Source: an uncultured Pseudomonadales bacterium (GTDB taxonomy: Bacteria > Pseudomonadota > Gammaproteobacteria > Pseudomonadales > Porticoccaceae). From it: a stretch of DNA of 64,000 nt. A program made the translations under genes and the position numbers. The stretch covers positions 1 through 64,000 of the forward strand of contig CALSSA010000004.1 in NCBI GenBank assembly GCA_943788875.1. Direction: 5' to 3'. Shown here in pieces: positions 18,128-27,345 of the stretch. How positions within the stretch are numbered: the stretch's first letter is position 1; each line of letters starts with the position of its first letter. The notes below the pieces were generated by a model. That model was not told the origin of the DNA and searched no databases. It saw only the letters and a program-made list of their open reading frames with translations.

Positions 18128-19408
18128 CTACCAACGGCGCTCTAAACGCTTTCGCAGCCAAACGGCTGATGTGTTCATAATAATCAAAAAGCTTAACAGC
18201 ACCATAATGGCTGCAGAGGTCTTTTCAATAAATGCTCGTTCTGGACTGTCTGCCCAAAGAAAAATCTGTACAGGCAACACAGTAGCCGGATCGGTAAAGC
18301 CTGCCGGAATATCCACAATAAAAGCGACCATACCAATCATCAACAGCGGCGCTGTTTCACCCAGAGCCTGAGCCATCCCAATAATGGCGCCGGTCAACAT
18401 CCCCGGCAGTGCCAGTGGCAGTACATGGTGCAGTACTGTCTGGTATTTGGACGCTCCCATGCCCAGAGCTGCCTCCCGTATAGATGGCGGGACTGACTTA
18501 ATCGCCGCACGGCTGGTGATAATAATCGTCGGCAATGTCATCAGGGTTAAAACCAACCCACCCACCACTGGTACCGAGCGCGGCACATGAAAGAAATTAA
18601 TAAAGATCGCCAGACCCAGCAAACCAAAAATAATCGAGGGTACCGCCGCCAGATTATTAATATTGACCTCAATAAAGTCAGTCCAGCGGTTTTTCGGGGC
18701 AAACTCTTCCAGATAGATTGCCGCAGAAACACCAATGGGGAATGACAGCATCAATGTCAGGACCAGGGTGAAAAATGAACCCATAATGGCGCCGCGAATA
18801 CCGGCCTGCTCGGGCTCCCGGGAATCACCGCGGGTAAACAGGTTGCTGTTGAATTGCAGACGAATATTGCCTTCATTGTGAAGCTGCTCAATCCAGGCCA
18901 TCTGATTGTCCGCCATACGGGCGGCATAAGGTTCGCCGTCCAGCCACGTTTTGTAATAGGTGTCTATATCATCGTCGGCGAGAATCCAGATTGACTCAGT
19001 CTGACCCAGCAACAGAGGGTTGGCGACCAGGCGATCTTTGAGGTCAAAACCAGCGCCATTACTCAGTAAAGCGTAGAGCTTGCGCTTATCCCGACGTCCG
19101 GAGACATCGGTAAACTTGCTGCGCAGAGCGCTCTTGGGTACAGCATCCCAGTTGCCATCGGCAAGCTGAGCTGGGTCGGTCATATTGGCGACACCAATAA
19201 TATCCTGATCATAATGCACATCAAGCTGGATATAGGTCACCCGGAAAGCGCCGTGGCCCTTGCTGATAATATCGGTAAACAACACGATCACTGCAGCCAG
19301 ACCAATCAGAATAGCGATGCGCCCATACCAGCGAAATCTGGTTTCAGCGCGATTGCGTCTGGTTAAAGACTGCTTAATTTTGTCTAAATTATCCACGGGC
19401 TTACTCAT
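18128..19408 (-). CDS. pstA: Phosphate ABC transporter permease (long N-terminal domain)
   Basis: Permease core GVSAAIYLEEFAPKNRW...EAALGMGASKYQTVLHHVLPLALPG. Start likely 19408, overlapping the pstC stop. Confidence 0.95.
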   Translation of the reverse strand: MSKPVDNLDKIKQSLTRRNRAETRFRWYGRIAILIGLAAVIVLFTDIISKGHGAFRVTYIQLDVHYDQDIIGVANMTDPAQLADGNWDAVPKSALRSKFTDVSGRRDKRKLYALLSNGAGFDLKDRLVANPLLLGQTESIWILADDDIDTYYKTWLDGEPYAARMADNQMAWIEQLHNEGNIRLQFNSNLFTRGDSREPEQAGIRGAIMGSFFTLVLTLMLSFPIGVSAAIYLEEFAPKNRWTDFIEVNINNLAAVPSIIFGLLGLAIFINFFHVPRSVPVVGGLVLTLMTLPTIIITSRAAIKSVPPSIREAALGMGASKYQTVLHHVLPLALPGMLTGAIIGMAQALGETAPLLMIGMVAFIVDIPAGFTDPATVLPVQIFLWADSPERAFIEKTSAAIMVLLSFLIIMNTSAVWLRKRLERRW

Positions 19409-20789
19409 ACTGCTCCCTATACTTCTTAACAATATGCAGGGCAAAAATATTCAATAACAGGGTGACGGTAAACAGCATCAACCCAAGGGCAAAGGCCGCC
19501 AGGGTTTTGGGGCTGTCAAACTCCTGGTCACCGGTTAGCAAGGTCACAATTTGCACTGTCACTGTGGTCACAGATTCAAGTGGATTGGCAGTTAATTTTG
19601 CCGCCATACCAGCAGCCATAACCACAATCATGGTTTCACCAATCGCCCGCGACACAGCCAACATAATACCGCCGACAATACCGGGCAGAGCCGCAGGAAT
19701 AATCACCCGGCGCACAGTCTCCGACTGGGTAGCTCCCATTGCCAGAGAGCCATCGCGCATGGACTGAGGTACCGCTGTGATCACATCGTCAGCCAGTGAG
19801 GAGATAAACGGAATAATCATCACCCCCATCACGCCACCAGCGGCCAGCGCACTCTCGGAGGATACTGAAAGGCCAAAACTAGTGCCCAGCTCTCGCAAAA
19901 ATGGCGCCACGGTCAATGCGGCGAAAAAGCCGTAAACCACTGTTGGAATACCAGCCAGCACTTCCAGTGCCGGCTTGGCAAAGGCGCGTACTGTCTTACT
20001 GGCATATTCGGCCAGATAAATCGCTGACATAAGACCGACAGGCACGGCAACGACCATGGCTACAGCTGAGACTAATAGGGTGCCTACAAAAAGAGGTACT
20101 GCACCAAAACTACCGGATGAGCCAACCTGGTCTTCACGGATCGCAGTTTGCGGACTCCATTCCAGACCAAAGACAAACTCATGGACAGGCACAGACCTAA
20201 AAAACTGTATCGATTCAAACAGAACCGAAAGCACAATCCCCAACGTGGTGAAAATCGCCAGACAGGCACAGGCCAGCAGCAGGTTCTGCATAACCTTTTC
20301 AACCAGGGGGCGGGCTCTAAACTGGGGGTTGATTCTCGACCAACCAAAGAGCAGGCCAATAACGGTCAGGCACAGCATCAATGCTGTTAATGACCAGCGA
20401 GAAACCACTTTTAGCTGAGTCATATAGTCAGCGGCGGCAAGTAATGCATCACTCTGCCCCTGACGGCCAAGAATGCCCTCGGCAATATTGCTGATCTTGT
20501 TTAGTTGCAGGTTGTAAGTGGCGAGGCTGGTATTGCCTAATTGATCCGCCATTGAGCTCATTACCAGACTGTTGATCAACGGCTCGTCAAAGATCATCCA
20601 CAGGGAGAGCAAGATTAGCGAGGGCAGCGCACACCAGAGTGCAGTGTGGAACCCGTAGTAAGAGGGAAGAGAATGCAGATTGCGAATTCCGCCCAGTGGT
20701 TTGGCAAGGGCCAGAGAACGGCCACGGCCAATGTAGAAGGCAAAAATGCCCAAAGCAAGTATCAGAATGAGAATATTAGTCGCTTGCAT
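19401..20789 (-). CDS. pstC: Phosphate ABC transporter permease (long N-terminal domain)
   Basis: Permease core GLMSAIYLAEYASKTVRAFAKPALEVLAGIPTVVYGFFA...SRAIGETMIV. Confidence 0.95.
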   Translation of the reverse strand: MQATNILILILALGIFAFYIGRGRSLALAKPLGGIRNLHSLPSYYGFHTALWCALPSLILLSLWMIFDEPLINSLVMSSMADQLGNTSLATYNLQLNKISNIAEGILGRQGQSDALLAAADYMTQLKVVSRWSLTALMLCLTVIGLLFGWSRINPQFRARPLVEKVMQNLLLACACLAIFTTLGIVLSVLFESIQFFRSVPVHEFVFGLEWSPQTAIREDQVGSSGSFGAVPLFVGTLLVSAVAMVVAVPVGLMSAIYLAEYASKTVRAFAKPALEVLAGIPTVVYGFFAALTVAPFLRELGTSFGLSVSSESALAAGGVMGVMIIPFISSLADDVITAVPQSMRDGSLAMGATQSETVRRVIIPAALPGIVGGIMLAVSRAIGETMIVVMAAGMAAKLTANPLESVTTVTVQIVTLLTGDQEFDSPKTLAAFALGLMLFTVTLLLNIFALHIVKKYREQYE

Positions 20790-20899
20790 AAGGCTAAAAA
20801 AATCCCTGAAACAATTTTAATAAAGCGTTAAATCAATCGTTAAAAAACGAAACCAACCCAGCTCAATGAACCGGGCTGCATGGTGACAATATCAGAGCA

Positions 20900-21958
20900 T
20901 TATTTCAATGCTTCATTGCCTGTCATTGGGGTCAATGACCTTGTGCTTTGGGCCATGGCACGACGCTCCTTAACTGGCAGAGGAATCATGCCCTTCTCGG
21001 CCAGATAACCATCTTCACCCCAGGCGCGCTCACTGGTGAACTCATTGAGGTAGCCTTTGATACCGGGCACTACGCCAACATGTGCTTTCTTGACATAGAA
21101 GAACAATGGACGCGAGATCGGGTAAGACTTGTCAGCGATGGAGTCAAAGTTTGGCTCAACAGATTCGATCATTGCACCCTGAACCCTGTCAGCATTCTGG
21201 TCCAGAAAGCTAAAGCCAAACACACCCAGTGCAGCAGGGTTAGCCTGAAGCTTTTGTACGATCAGATTATCGTTTTCGCCAGCTTCAATATATTTGCCAT
21301 CTTCACGGATCGTGTGACACAGAGCCTTGTAAGCGCTTTTGTTAGTTTTCTTCAGAGCCGCAATCCAGCCGATTTTCTTACAGCCACCTTCGAGGCCCAG
21401 TTCAGCAAACGCATCCCGCGTACCGGAAGTCGGCGGGGGACCCATAACTTCGATAGCGGTGTCTGGCAATGCTGGATTGACATCTTTCCAGGTTTGATAA
21501 GGGTTATCCATCAACTCACCTTCAACAGCAGCAGGAACCTCAGCGGCCAGCGCGAGGAAGATATCCTTGCGGCTCAGCTGCATTGGCGCTGCCTCAACAG
21601 AGTTAGCAATAACAATACCGTCGTAGCCAATGTGAACTTCGATCACGTCGGTCACGCCATTGGTCTGGCACTTCTTGAATTCTGACATCTTTATGCGACG
21701 TGATGAGTTAGTGATATCCGGGTAGTTGGTACCCACACCAGAGCAAAACAGCTTCATACCGCCACCAGAACCAGTTGATTCAATCTTTGGTGTTGGCTTG
21801 CCGCTTGAACGGCCATAGCGCTCGGCAACTACAGTTGAAAATGGGTATACAGTTGAAGAACCTACTACTTCAATGCTATCCCGGGCCATTGCCGCAGATG
21901 TTGCTGTAATAGCAGCCACGGTCAGTAACAGGGCTGGTAAAATAGTACGTTGGGTCAT
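20900..21958 (-). CDS. pstS: Phosphate-binding periplasmic protein
   Basis: VVGSSTVYPFSTVVAERYGR...ESTGSGGGMKLFCSGVG...TSGTRDAF; signal peptide. Confidence 0.93.
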   Translation of the reverse strand: MTQRTILPALLLTVAAITATSAAMARDSIEVVGSSTVYPFSTVVAERYGRSSGKPTPKIESTGSGGGMKLFCSGVGTNYPDITNSSRRIKMSEFKKCQTNGVTDVIEVHIGYDGIVIANSVEAAPMQLSRKDIFLALAAEVPAAVEGELMDNPYQTWKDVNPALPDTAIEVMGPPPTSGTRDAFAELGLEGGCKKIGWIAALKKTNKSAYKALCHTIREDGKYIEAGENDNLIVQKLQANPAALGVFGFSFLDQNADRVQGAMIESVEPNFDSIADKSYPISRPLFFYVKKAHVGVVPGIKGYLNEFTSERAWGEDGYLAEKGMIPLPVKERRAMAQSTRSLTPMTGNEALK

Positions 21959-22017
21959 AAAAACCTCCAGATTGGGTTGAAACTGTTTTTGTTACCCGGT
22001 CACTGTATAAAATTTAT

Positions 22018-22035
22018 ATGACAGAAATATGACAT
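22018..22035 (-). promoter_or_regulatory. PhoB box for pstS
   Basis: Minus strand ATGTCAT-ATTT-CTGTCAT, followed at ~8-10 bp by TATACA. Confidence 0.9.
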
Positions 22036-22072
22036 TTGACGGGCTGACATTAATTCGCTGGCACAGCCCCAT

Positions 22073-22090
22073 ATGTCACAATACTGTCAT
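22073..22090 (+). promoter_or_regulatory. PhoB box for the porin gene
   Basis: ATGTCAC-AATA-CTGTCAT, then 10 bp to TATTAT (-10). Confidence 0.9.
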
Positions 22091-22185
22091 ATTTAATGCA
22101 TATTATTTTCGGATGATTGCTAGGTAGGGACTATGGCATTCGTTGTGGCTACGGCCTTATGATTTAAATTATTTGGGGATTACCT

Positions 22186-23232
22186 ATGAACAAGTTACTA
22201 CTCTCTTCGGCCATCGCATCCACAGTGTGCTTTACGGGTCACAGCTTTGCGGCTGGCCCTATTGACGGCAAGGTTTACGGTAAGGTTAATGCTTCTATTG
22301 TCAATAATGACAGTGGCTCAAGCGATGAATGGAAACTAAACAGCAATGCATCTCGTGTTGGCGTTAAAGGAAAGACTGAAATTTCAGATGGGCTTTACGC
22401 TATCTATAAAGCAGAATTTGAAATGTTTGTTGATGACGGCAGCAAAGACAGCAGCAAAACCAGGTGCGCTGCAGTATTAGATCAAGACGGTGAAGAAACA
22501 GGCAATGAAGTATGTCTGACGGATTCGGATAAAAGCACCTTTTCTCAACGAAATATTATGGCTGGAATAAAAGGTGACTTCGGCACCATTTGGGCAGGCA
22601 AGCATGACTCCCCCACCAAACTGGCACAGAACAAGATTGACCTGTTTAACGATCTTGAAGGTGATATTAAAAATACCTTTGAAGGTGAAAACCGCGTATC
22701 TAATATTGTGGCCTACACCTCACCGAAGGTTAATGGTTTCTCTGCCACCGTCGCCATGATTCCTGGTGAAGGTTCTGATTTTGATGAAGACGGAAATGAC
22801 GACACCGGCCTGGCCGACGGCATCTCCTATTCCATTAGCTATGATATGGACAACCTGTATATAGCAGTAGCTGGTGATCAGGACGTAGACAAGCAGGACC
22901 TACTGCGCGTTGTTGCCCAGTACAAAATGGACGCATTAAAGCTTGGCTTTATGTATCAGCAGAATGAAGATAACCTTAATAGCAAAGATGAATCTGGTTA
23001 CTTTATCAGCGCGGCCTACAAGATGGACAAGACCACATTGAAGGCTCAGTACGGCACAATTGAAGATGATGTCGACGGCGACGAAGAGGAAACTCTGTCT
23101 CTGGGTGCGGATTACAAGATGGCTAAAAACACCAAGGTCTATGTATTCTATACTGACAACACAGATTCTGAAGTGGGCTCAGCCGACGACGAAGATTCTT
23201 CGTTTGGTGTAGGTATGGAACATAAGTTCTAA
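22186..23232 (+). CDS. Trimeric general-type porin, predicted Pho-regulated
   Basis: Signal peptide, GKVYGKVNASIVN start, SRVGVKGKTEISDGLYAIYKAEFE, C-terminal FGVGMEHKF. Confidence 0.9.
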   Translation: MNKLLLSSAIASTVCFTGHSFAAGPIDGKVYGKVNASIVNNDSGSSDEWKLNSNASRVGVKGKTEISDGLYAIYKAEFEMFVDDGSKDSSKTRCAAVLDQDGEETGNEVCLTDSDKSTFSQRNIMAGIKGDFGTIWAGKHDSPTKLAQNKIDLFNDLEGDIKNTFEGENRVSNIVAYTSPKVNGFSATVAMIPGEGSDFDEDGNDDTGLADGISYSISYDMDNLYIAVAGDQDVDKQDLLRVVAQYKMDALKLGFMYQQNEDNLNSKDESGYFISAAYKMDKTTLKAQYGTIEDDVDGDEEETLSLGADYKMAKNTKVYVFYTDNTDSEVGSADDEDSSFGVGMEHKF

Positions 23233-23255
23233 GCCAGTATCAGCAAGGATCTAAT

Positions 23256-23283
23256 AAAAAGGGTACTTCGGTGCCCTTTTTTA
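23256..23283 (+). terminator. Intrinsic terminator after porin
   Basis: AAAAAGGGTACTTCGGTGCCCTTTTTT. Confidence 0.85.
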
Positions 23284-23363
23284 TAGCTGCTCGTATAGTC
23301 GCTTTATTTACCCTGTGTTTTTTTGTTTAATTCATCAAATACAATATAGTCGGAATTGACGCC

Positions 23364-23849
23364 ATGAAGATAAAATACCCCAACGCCTATTATGCTTATC
23401 TATGTCTGTTTCTAAGCAGTGTCAGTTTTGCTAGCTGTGACTTTGATACCGATGATGCTGACGCACCGGACTTTATGGATAAAATAATCGCCTGTGAAGA
23501 GCAGCAAACAGCCAGCAAACCGAAGGTAGCCAAGTCGGGTAACGCGATCAAGCTTTATGGCGATGGCACCGTTAACCCGGAATCTGGGATAAGCGAACGG
23601 CCTATAGTTGCGGCGGGATCCATGAATCACAGCGCCAGTAAACTATTTGCCGCACGGCAGGCCTATTCACTGCGTCCCGATGCTAAATTCGAAGAGTCTG
23701 TGACCATTGCTACCCAGAAACTCTATCTTGAAATGGCTCATCACTGCGCCAAAGGCTGGGCCATTGAGTCCCAGTGGAGTGAACCTAACCCAGAGCGGGA
23801 AGGCGATTATTTTCTGCACTATGGTTTCCGCTGCGCTGCCCTGTTCTAA
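23364..23849 (+). CDS. Hypothetical secreted protein
   Basis: 161 aa with signal peptide (YLCLFLSSVSFASC) and several Cys; no recognised domain. Confidence 0.65.
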   Translation: MKIKYPNAYYAYLCLFLSSVSFASCDFDTDDADAPDFMDKIIACEEQQTASKPKVAKSGNAIKLYGDGTVNPESGISERPIVAAGSMNHSASKLFAARQAYSLRPDAKFEESVTIATQKLYLEMAHHCAKGWAIESQWSEPNPEREGDYFLHYGFRCAALF

Positions 23850-24040
23850 CATAGCTCTAACATCGACCAGACCCAATTCAAAAGCGGCTGAGTCAGCAAC
23901 TTTCACCGTCTGCCTGTGACAGTGTCGCCGCTTTTGGATAGTCCCTCTGACAACCAATTAATCGCCAATTAATATTATCCCTGCATGGACGTTGCGATCG
24001 GCCCCGCCTGAATGGGCTGCTACTTAATAGGGATAAAATT

Positions 24041-24202
24041 ATGGCTAAGCAAGCAACCAAACAATCATCTGACGAACTCGCAAGTCTCGCATCCAGAGCA
24101 TTGCGGGGCGAAAAACTGACCCAGGCGGAAATACAATCTCTGGCGGGCTCTGTACTGTCTCAGGATGAAACCAAAGGCAAAAGAAAAGCCAACGCTGGCT
24201 AA
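24041..24202 (+). CDS. Small 53-aa protein, not in the supplied ORF track
   Basis: ATG 24041 to TAA 24202: MAKQATKQSSDELASLASRALRGEKLTQAEIQSLAGSVLSQDETKGKRKANAG; RBS-like AGGGAT upstream. Confidence 0.65.
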   Translation: MAKQATKQSSDELASLASRALRGEKLTQAEIQSLAGSVLSQDETKGKRKANAG

Positions 24203-24214
24203 GGGGCACAGTCC

Positions 24215-25492
24215 CTAGGCGGATACCAGAGGCAATCGACAGACAAACCTGGATCCATGACCCAGGCGACTGCTAATGGTCAGGTCTCCACCACAGCGAT
24301 TGAGACTGTGCTTTACAATAGCCAGTCCCAGACCCGTGCCACCGGTGGCGGAGTTGCGGCTGCTGTCGCCGCGGTAAAAGCGCTCGGTCAGCCGCGGCAC
24401 TTCTGCAGGGTCTATGCCGACGCCATCATCCTGAATACTAATACTGATATGGTCTGAGTACTGCTCAACGACCACATTAATGGCAGCGCCTTTGGGGTTG
24501 TGGCGCACGGCATTGAAGACAATATTACCCAGGGCACTGCGCATGCTGTTGCCCTCTGAGTTAACCGCTAGGATCGCTGCACAATCTAGGCTCAGGCTGT
24601 GAAGACCACCACTTAATATCTCCGCTTCGGCAATAATATTGGTCAGTAGATCGTGCAGATTGACGGGCTCAAGCTCGGCCTCCTTGCCGTCCGCCTCCAA
24701 TCTGGACAGCAAGATCAAATCGTCGGCCAGCGCCTGCATTCTATTGACCTGATCGGCCATCTGGCCGAATGCACGATTGACCACAGCGTTGTTATCGGGA
24801 CTGTCCTGCAGGGTTTCTATATAGCCGCGCATCACTGTCAATGGCGTGCGCAATTCATGGGAGACATTGCCCACAAACTCTTTGCGCATCTCTTCCAGAC
24901 TGTTGAGGCGGGTAATATCGGTGATCACCAGGACAATTTCATCGTCGCCAAAATACGAGGCTGCAAATTTTAATAGCCGCCCTGCCTGAATCGATGATGG
25001 TAACTTGACCGCCCCCTGAAAGTCAGCCTGGTTGATATATTCAACAAATTCGGGGTCACGTATCAGATTCATAATAGCGCTGCCTCGATCCGAAGACCGC
25101 AGTCCCAAAAGGCTGGCAGCGGAGCTATTCCACCAGTCCAGAGACAGGTCGCTGCGCAGGACTAAAATCCCTTCGTCCAAGGCTTCAGTGAGCCGGGAAA
25201 CTCGATTGATAGTGCGGCGCATCTTTTCTTGAGTACGGCGATGACGTCGCCTCTGACGATTTAATGTGTCGCTTATCTCACCCCAGACACCATCGGCATC
25301 CGGCGGAATGCCGCGCATACCTTTGTCGATCCAGCTGAACAGCAATGAGATGATGCGGAAGGTCCAGATAACATAAAGGCCCACACCACAGAGGATAATT
25401 TCAAGGGGATAACCCAGACTCCAACCAAAAAACAGCGAAAACAGCCCAACCAGAACTATACGCCATATCTCTGTATGCATTCCCGGTCGCAA
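24215..25492 (-). CDS. phoR: Phosphate regulon sensor histidine kinase
   Basis: HAMP/PAS region, FVGNVSHELRTPLTVMRGYIETL H-box, GTGLGLAIVKH; next to phoB. Confidence 0.93.
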   Translation of the reverse strand: MRPGMHTEIWRIVLVGLFSLFFGWSLGYPLEIILCGVGLYVIWTFRIISLLFSWIDKGMRGIPPDADGVWGEISDTLNRQRRRHRRTQEKMRRTINRVSRLTEALDEGILVLRSDLSLDWWNSSAASLLGLRSSDRGSAIMNLIRDPEFVEYINQADFQGAVKLPSSIQAGRLLKFAASYFGDDEIVLVITDITRLNSLEEMRKEFVGNVSHELRTPLTVMRGYIETLQDSPDNNAVVNRAFGQMADQVNRMQALADDLILLSRLEADGKEAELEPVNLHDLLTNIIAEAEILSGGLHSLSLDCAAILAVNSEGNSMRSALGNIVFNAVRHNPKGAAINVVVEQYSDHISISIQDDGVGIDPAEVPRLTERFYRGDSSRNSATGGTGLGLAIVKHSLNRCGGDLTISSRLGHGSRFVCRLPLVSA

Positions 25493-25507
25493 TGGATGAG
25501 TGCCTTT

Positions 25508-26230
25508 TTAGCCATTTTGCAGATGAGTTGAGAAACGGTACCCCGAACCCCGCACAGTCTGCACATAGTTCTCATGGCCTGCAACTGAAATTGCTTTGCG
25601 CAATCGTCTGATATGAACATCCACCGTCCGCTCGTCTAAATAAACGTTGCCACCCCAGACATAGTCGAGAATCTGGTCTCTGGAATAGACGCGCTCTTGG
25701 TGGGTCAAAAAAAACTGAAGAAGACGGTACTCAGTAGGACCCAAATTAATATACTCGCCACTGATACTGACGCGGTGACTCTGGGGGTCAAAGTGCATCT
25801 CTCCAACATTGATTACATCTTTTAGCTCTTCACGACCAATGCGGCGCATCACGGCTTTAACCCGAGAAATCAGCTCCCGCGGAGAAAATGGTTTGGGGAT
25901 ATAGTCATCCGCACCGGCGTCGAGCCCGGAAATCTTGCTATCTTCCTCTGCTTTGGCAGTAAGCATTATTACGGGGATTTTTTCTGTGAGTTCATCACGC
26001 TTTAGACGGCGCAGCAGCTCCAAACCAGTAGTGCCGGGCATCATCCAGTCCAGCAGTACCAGATCCGGTTGCCTGTCAATTATAGAGGCGTGAGCCTGCT
26101 GGGCATTTTCTGCCTGCAATACATTGAAGTCCGCAGCCTCTAAGGCAATGGACAGCATATCTCGAATTGCCGCTTCGTCATCGACCAATAAAATCGTATG
26201 CTTGGGCATAACATTGACCCTGTCATCCAC
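25508..26230 (-). CDS. phoB: Phosphate regulon response regulator
   Basis: Receiver (LVLLDWMMPGTTGLELLRRLKRD) + OmpR-type C-terminal (DERTVDVHIRRLRKAI). True start may be 26209 (MPKHTILLVDD). Confidence 0.95.
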   Translation of the reverse strand: MDDRVNVMPKHTILLVDDEAAIRDMLSIALEAADFNVLQAENAQQAHASIIDRQPDLVLLDWMMPGTTGLELLRRLKRDELTEKIPVIMLTAKAEEDSKISGLDAGADDYIPKPFSPRELISRVKAVMRRIGREELKDVINVGEMHFDPQSHRVSISGEYINLGPTEYRLLQFFLTHQERVYSRDQILDYVWGGNVYLDERTVDVHIRRLRKAISVAGHENYVQTVRGSGYRFSTHLQNG

Positions 26231-26270
26231 GTTTTGAGCCCTTATTTAATGACGGTAACATTGCACAAAT

Positions 26271-26288
26271 ATGACAGAACTGTGAGTT
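26271..26288 (-). promoter_or_regulatory. Probable PhoB box (autoregulation of phoBR)
   Basis: Minus strand AACTCAC-AGTT-CTGTCAT: one perfect and one degenerate half-site. Confidence 0.6.
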
Positions 26289-26371
26289 CTATGCATCTTT
26301 TCTTAACTGGTTCGATATTTTGACGCGGTTATCGCATAATGGCGCCTTAATTTTATCCACTGGGAAACACC

Positions 26372-26857
26372 ATGACTATCATAGAAAACAGTGCTGTAAG
26401 CTTTCATTACACATTGACTGACGACGAAGGGCAGCAGCTTGATAGCTCAGCCGGGAAAGAACCTCTGGCCTACTTGCACGGAGCCGGCAATATTATTCCC
26501 GGCCTTGAGAATGCACTGGCAGGCAAGTCTGTCGGCGACAACATGACTGTTGCGGTTAGTGCTGCGGAAGGCTATGGAGAAGTACAGAACGAACTGATTC
26601 AAGAAGTGCCCCGCGAAGCATTTCAAGGCGTTGACAGCATTGAAATTGGTATGCAGTTTGAAGCTCAGACAGGGCAAGGCGGTAGCGTTCCTGTGACAGT
26701 AACAGCAGTGACTGACGAAGTGGTGACTGTCGATGGCAATCATCCACTGGCAGGTAAAAACCTGACCTTTGATGTAACTATCGAAGATATTCGGGATGCC
26801 ACAGAAGAAGAGCTGGAACATGGCCATGTCCATGGGGCTGGCGGGCACGAACACTAA
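26372..26857 (+). CDS. slyD: FKBP-type peptidyl-prolyl isomerase, SlyD-like
   Basis: SFHYTLTDDEGQQLDSSAGKEPLAYLHGAGNIIPGLENALAGKSVGD; His-rich tail HGHVHGAGGHEH. Confidence 0.92.
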   Translation: MTIIENSAVSFHYTLTDDEGQQLDSSAGKEPLAYLHGAGNIIPGLENALAGKSVGDNMTVAVSAAEGYGEVQNELIQEVPREAFQGVDSIEIGMQFEAQTGQGGSVPVTVTAVTDEVVTVDGNHPLAGKNLTFDVTIEDIRDATEEELEHGHVHGAGGHEH

Positions 26858-26872
26858 GCATTTTTAGCGCTA

Positions 26873-26897
26873 AAAAAAGGCCACCTTGCGGTGGCCT
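26873..26897 (-). terminator. Intrinsic terminator for the small minus-strand membrane-protein gene
   Basis: Minus strand AGGCCACCGCAAGGTGGCCTTTTTTT. Confidence 0.75.
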
Positions 26898-26932
26898 AAT
26901 AGGGGGAGAATTTTGTGCGGATGGGGTTGGGT

Positions 26933-27100
26933 TCAGTCAAATACCGAAAACACCTCACTGAGAGCGACGCAGATGCCAAGACCACACCCAATACCTGTGC
27001 TGGTCCAGGCATCTGCCCCGTAGGCGTAAAAGCCGATTGATGCACCAAATAAAGTGCCGATAGCAATGGTGAACGCACAAGCAAAACTGAATAAATTCAT
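26933..27100 (-). CDS. Small hydrophobic (membrane) protein, 55 aa
   Basis: MNLFSFACAFTIAIGTLFGASIGFYAYGADAWTSTGIGCGLGICVALSEVFSVFD; AGGAAAGGA RBS just upstream of ATG; terminator downstream. Confidence 0.6.
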   Translation of the reverse strand: MNLFSFACAFTIAIGTLFGASIGFYAYGADAWTSTGIGCGLGICVALSEVFSVFD

Positions 27101-27345
27101 GAGTCCTTTCCTCAATATTCCGTTAAAAACTGTTCTCTGTCTGATCCTCGTAGCAATGACTCTATTTATAGGCGTTTAGGTTGAGCAGTTCTTGGGTAGC
27201 CGTCACAGTCAGAGTATTACCCAGTTCTCAAAACCACTAGCATCATGCAATACTGTGGGCCAGTTACGGTTTTCTGCCCTTCATAATTCTGTAAAAGTGC
27301 TGCCCTAAGATTGCAGCCTGTTAGATTTTATTACGAGACATAAAC

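Noticed and set aside
20948-21685. 245-aa plus-strand ORF opposite pstS
   Set aside because: Fully antisense to the clearly recognised pstS; no domain or RBS support.
27186-27220. CCGTCACAGTCAGAGTAT as a Pho box for gapdh-arsJ
   Set aside because: Second half-site matches CTGTCAT at only ~2/7 positions; the weak 27289-27306 element is the better candidate.
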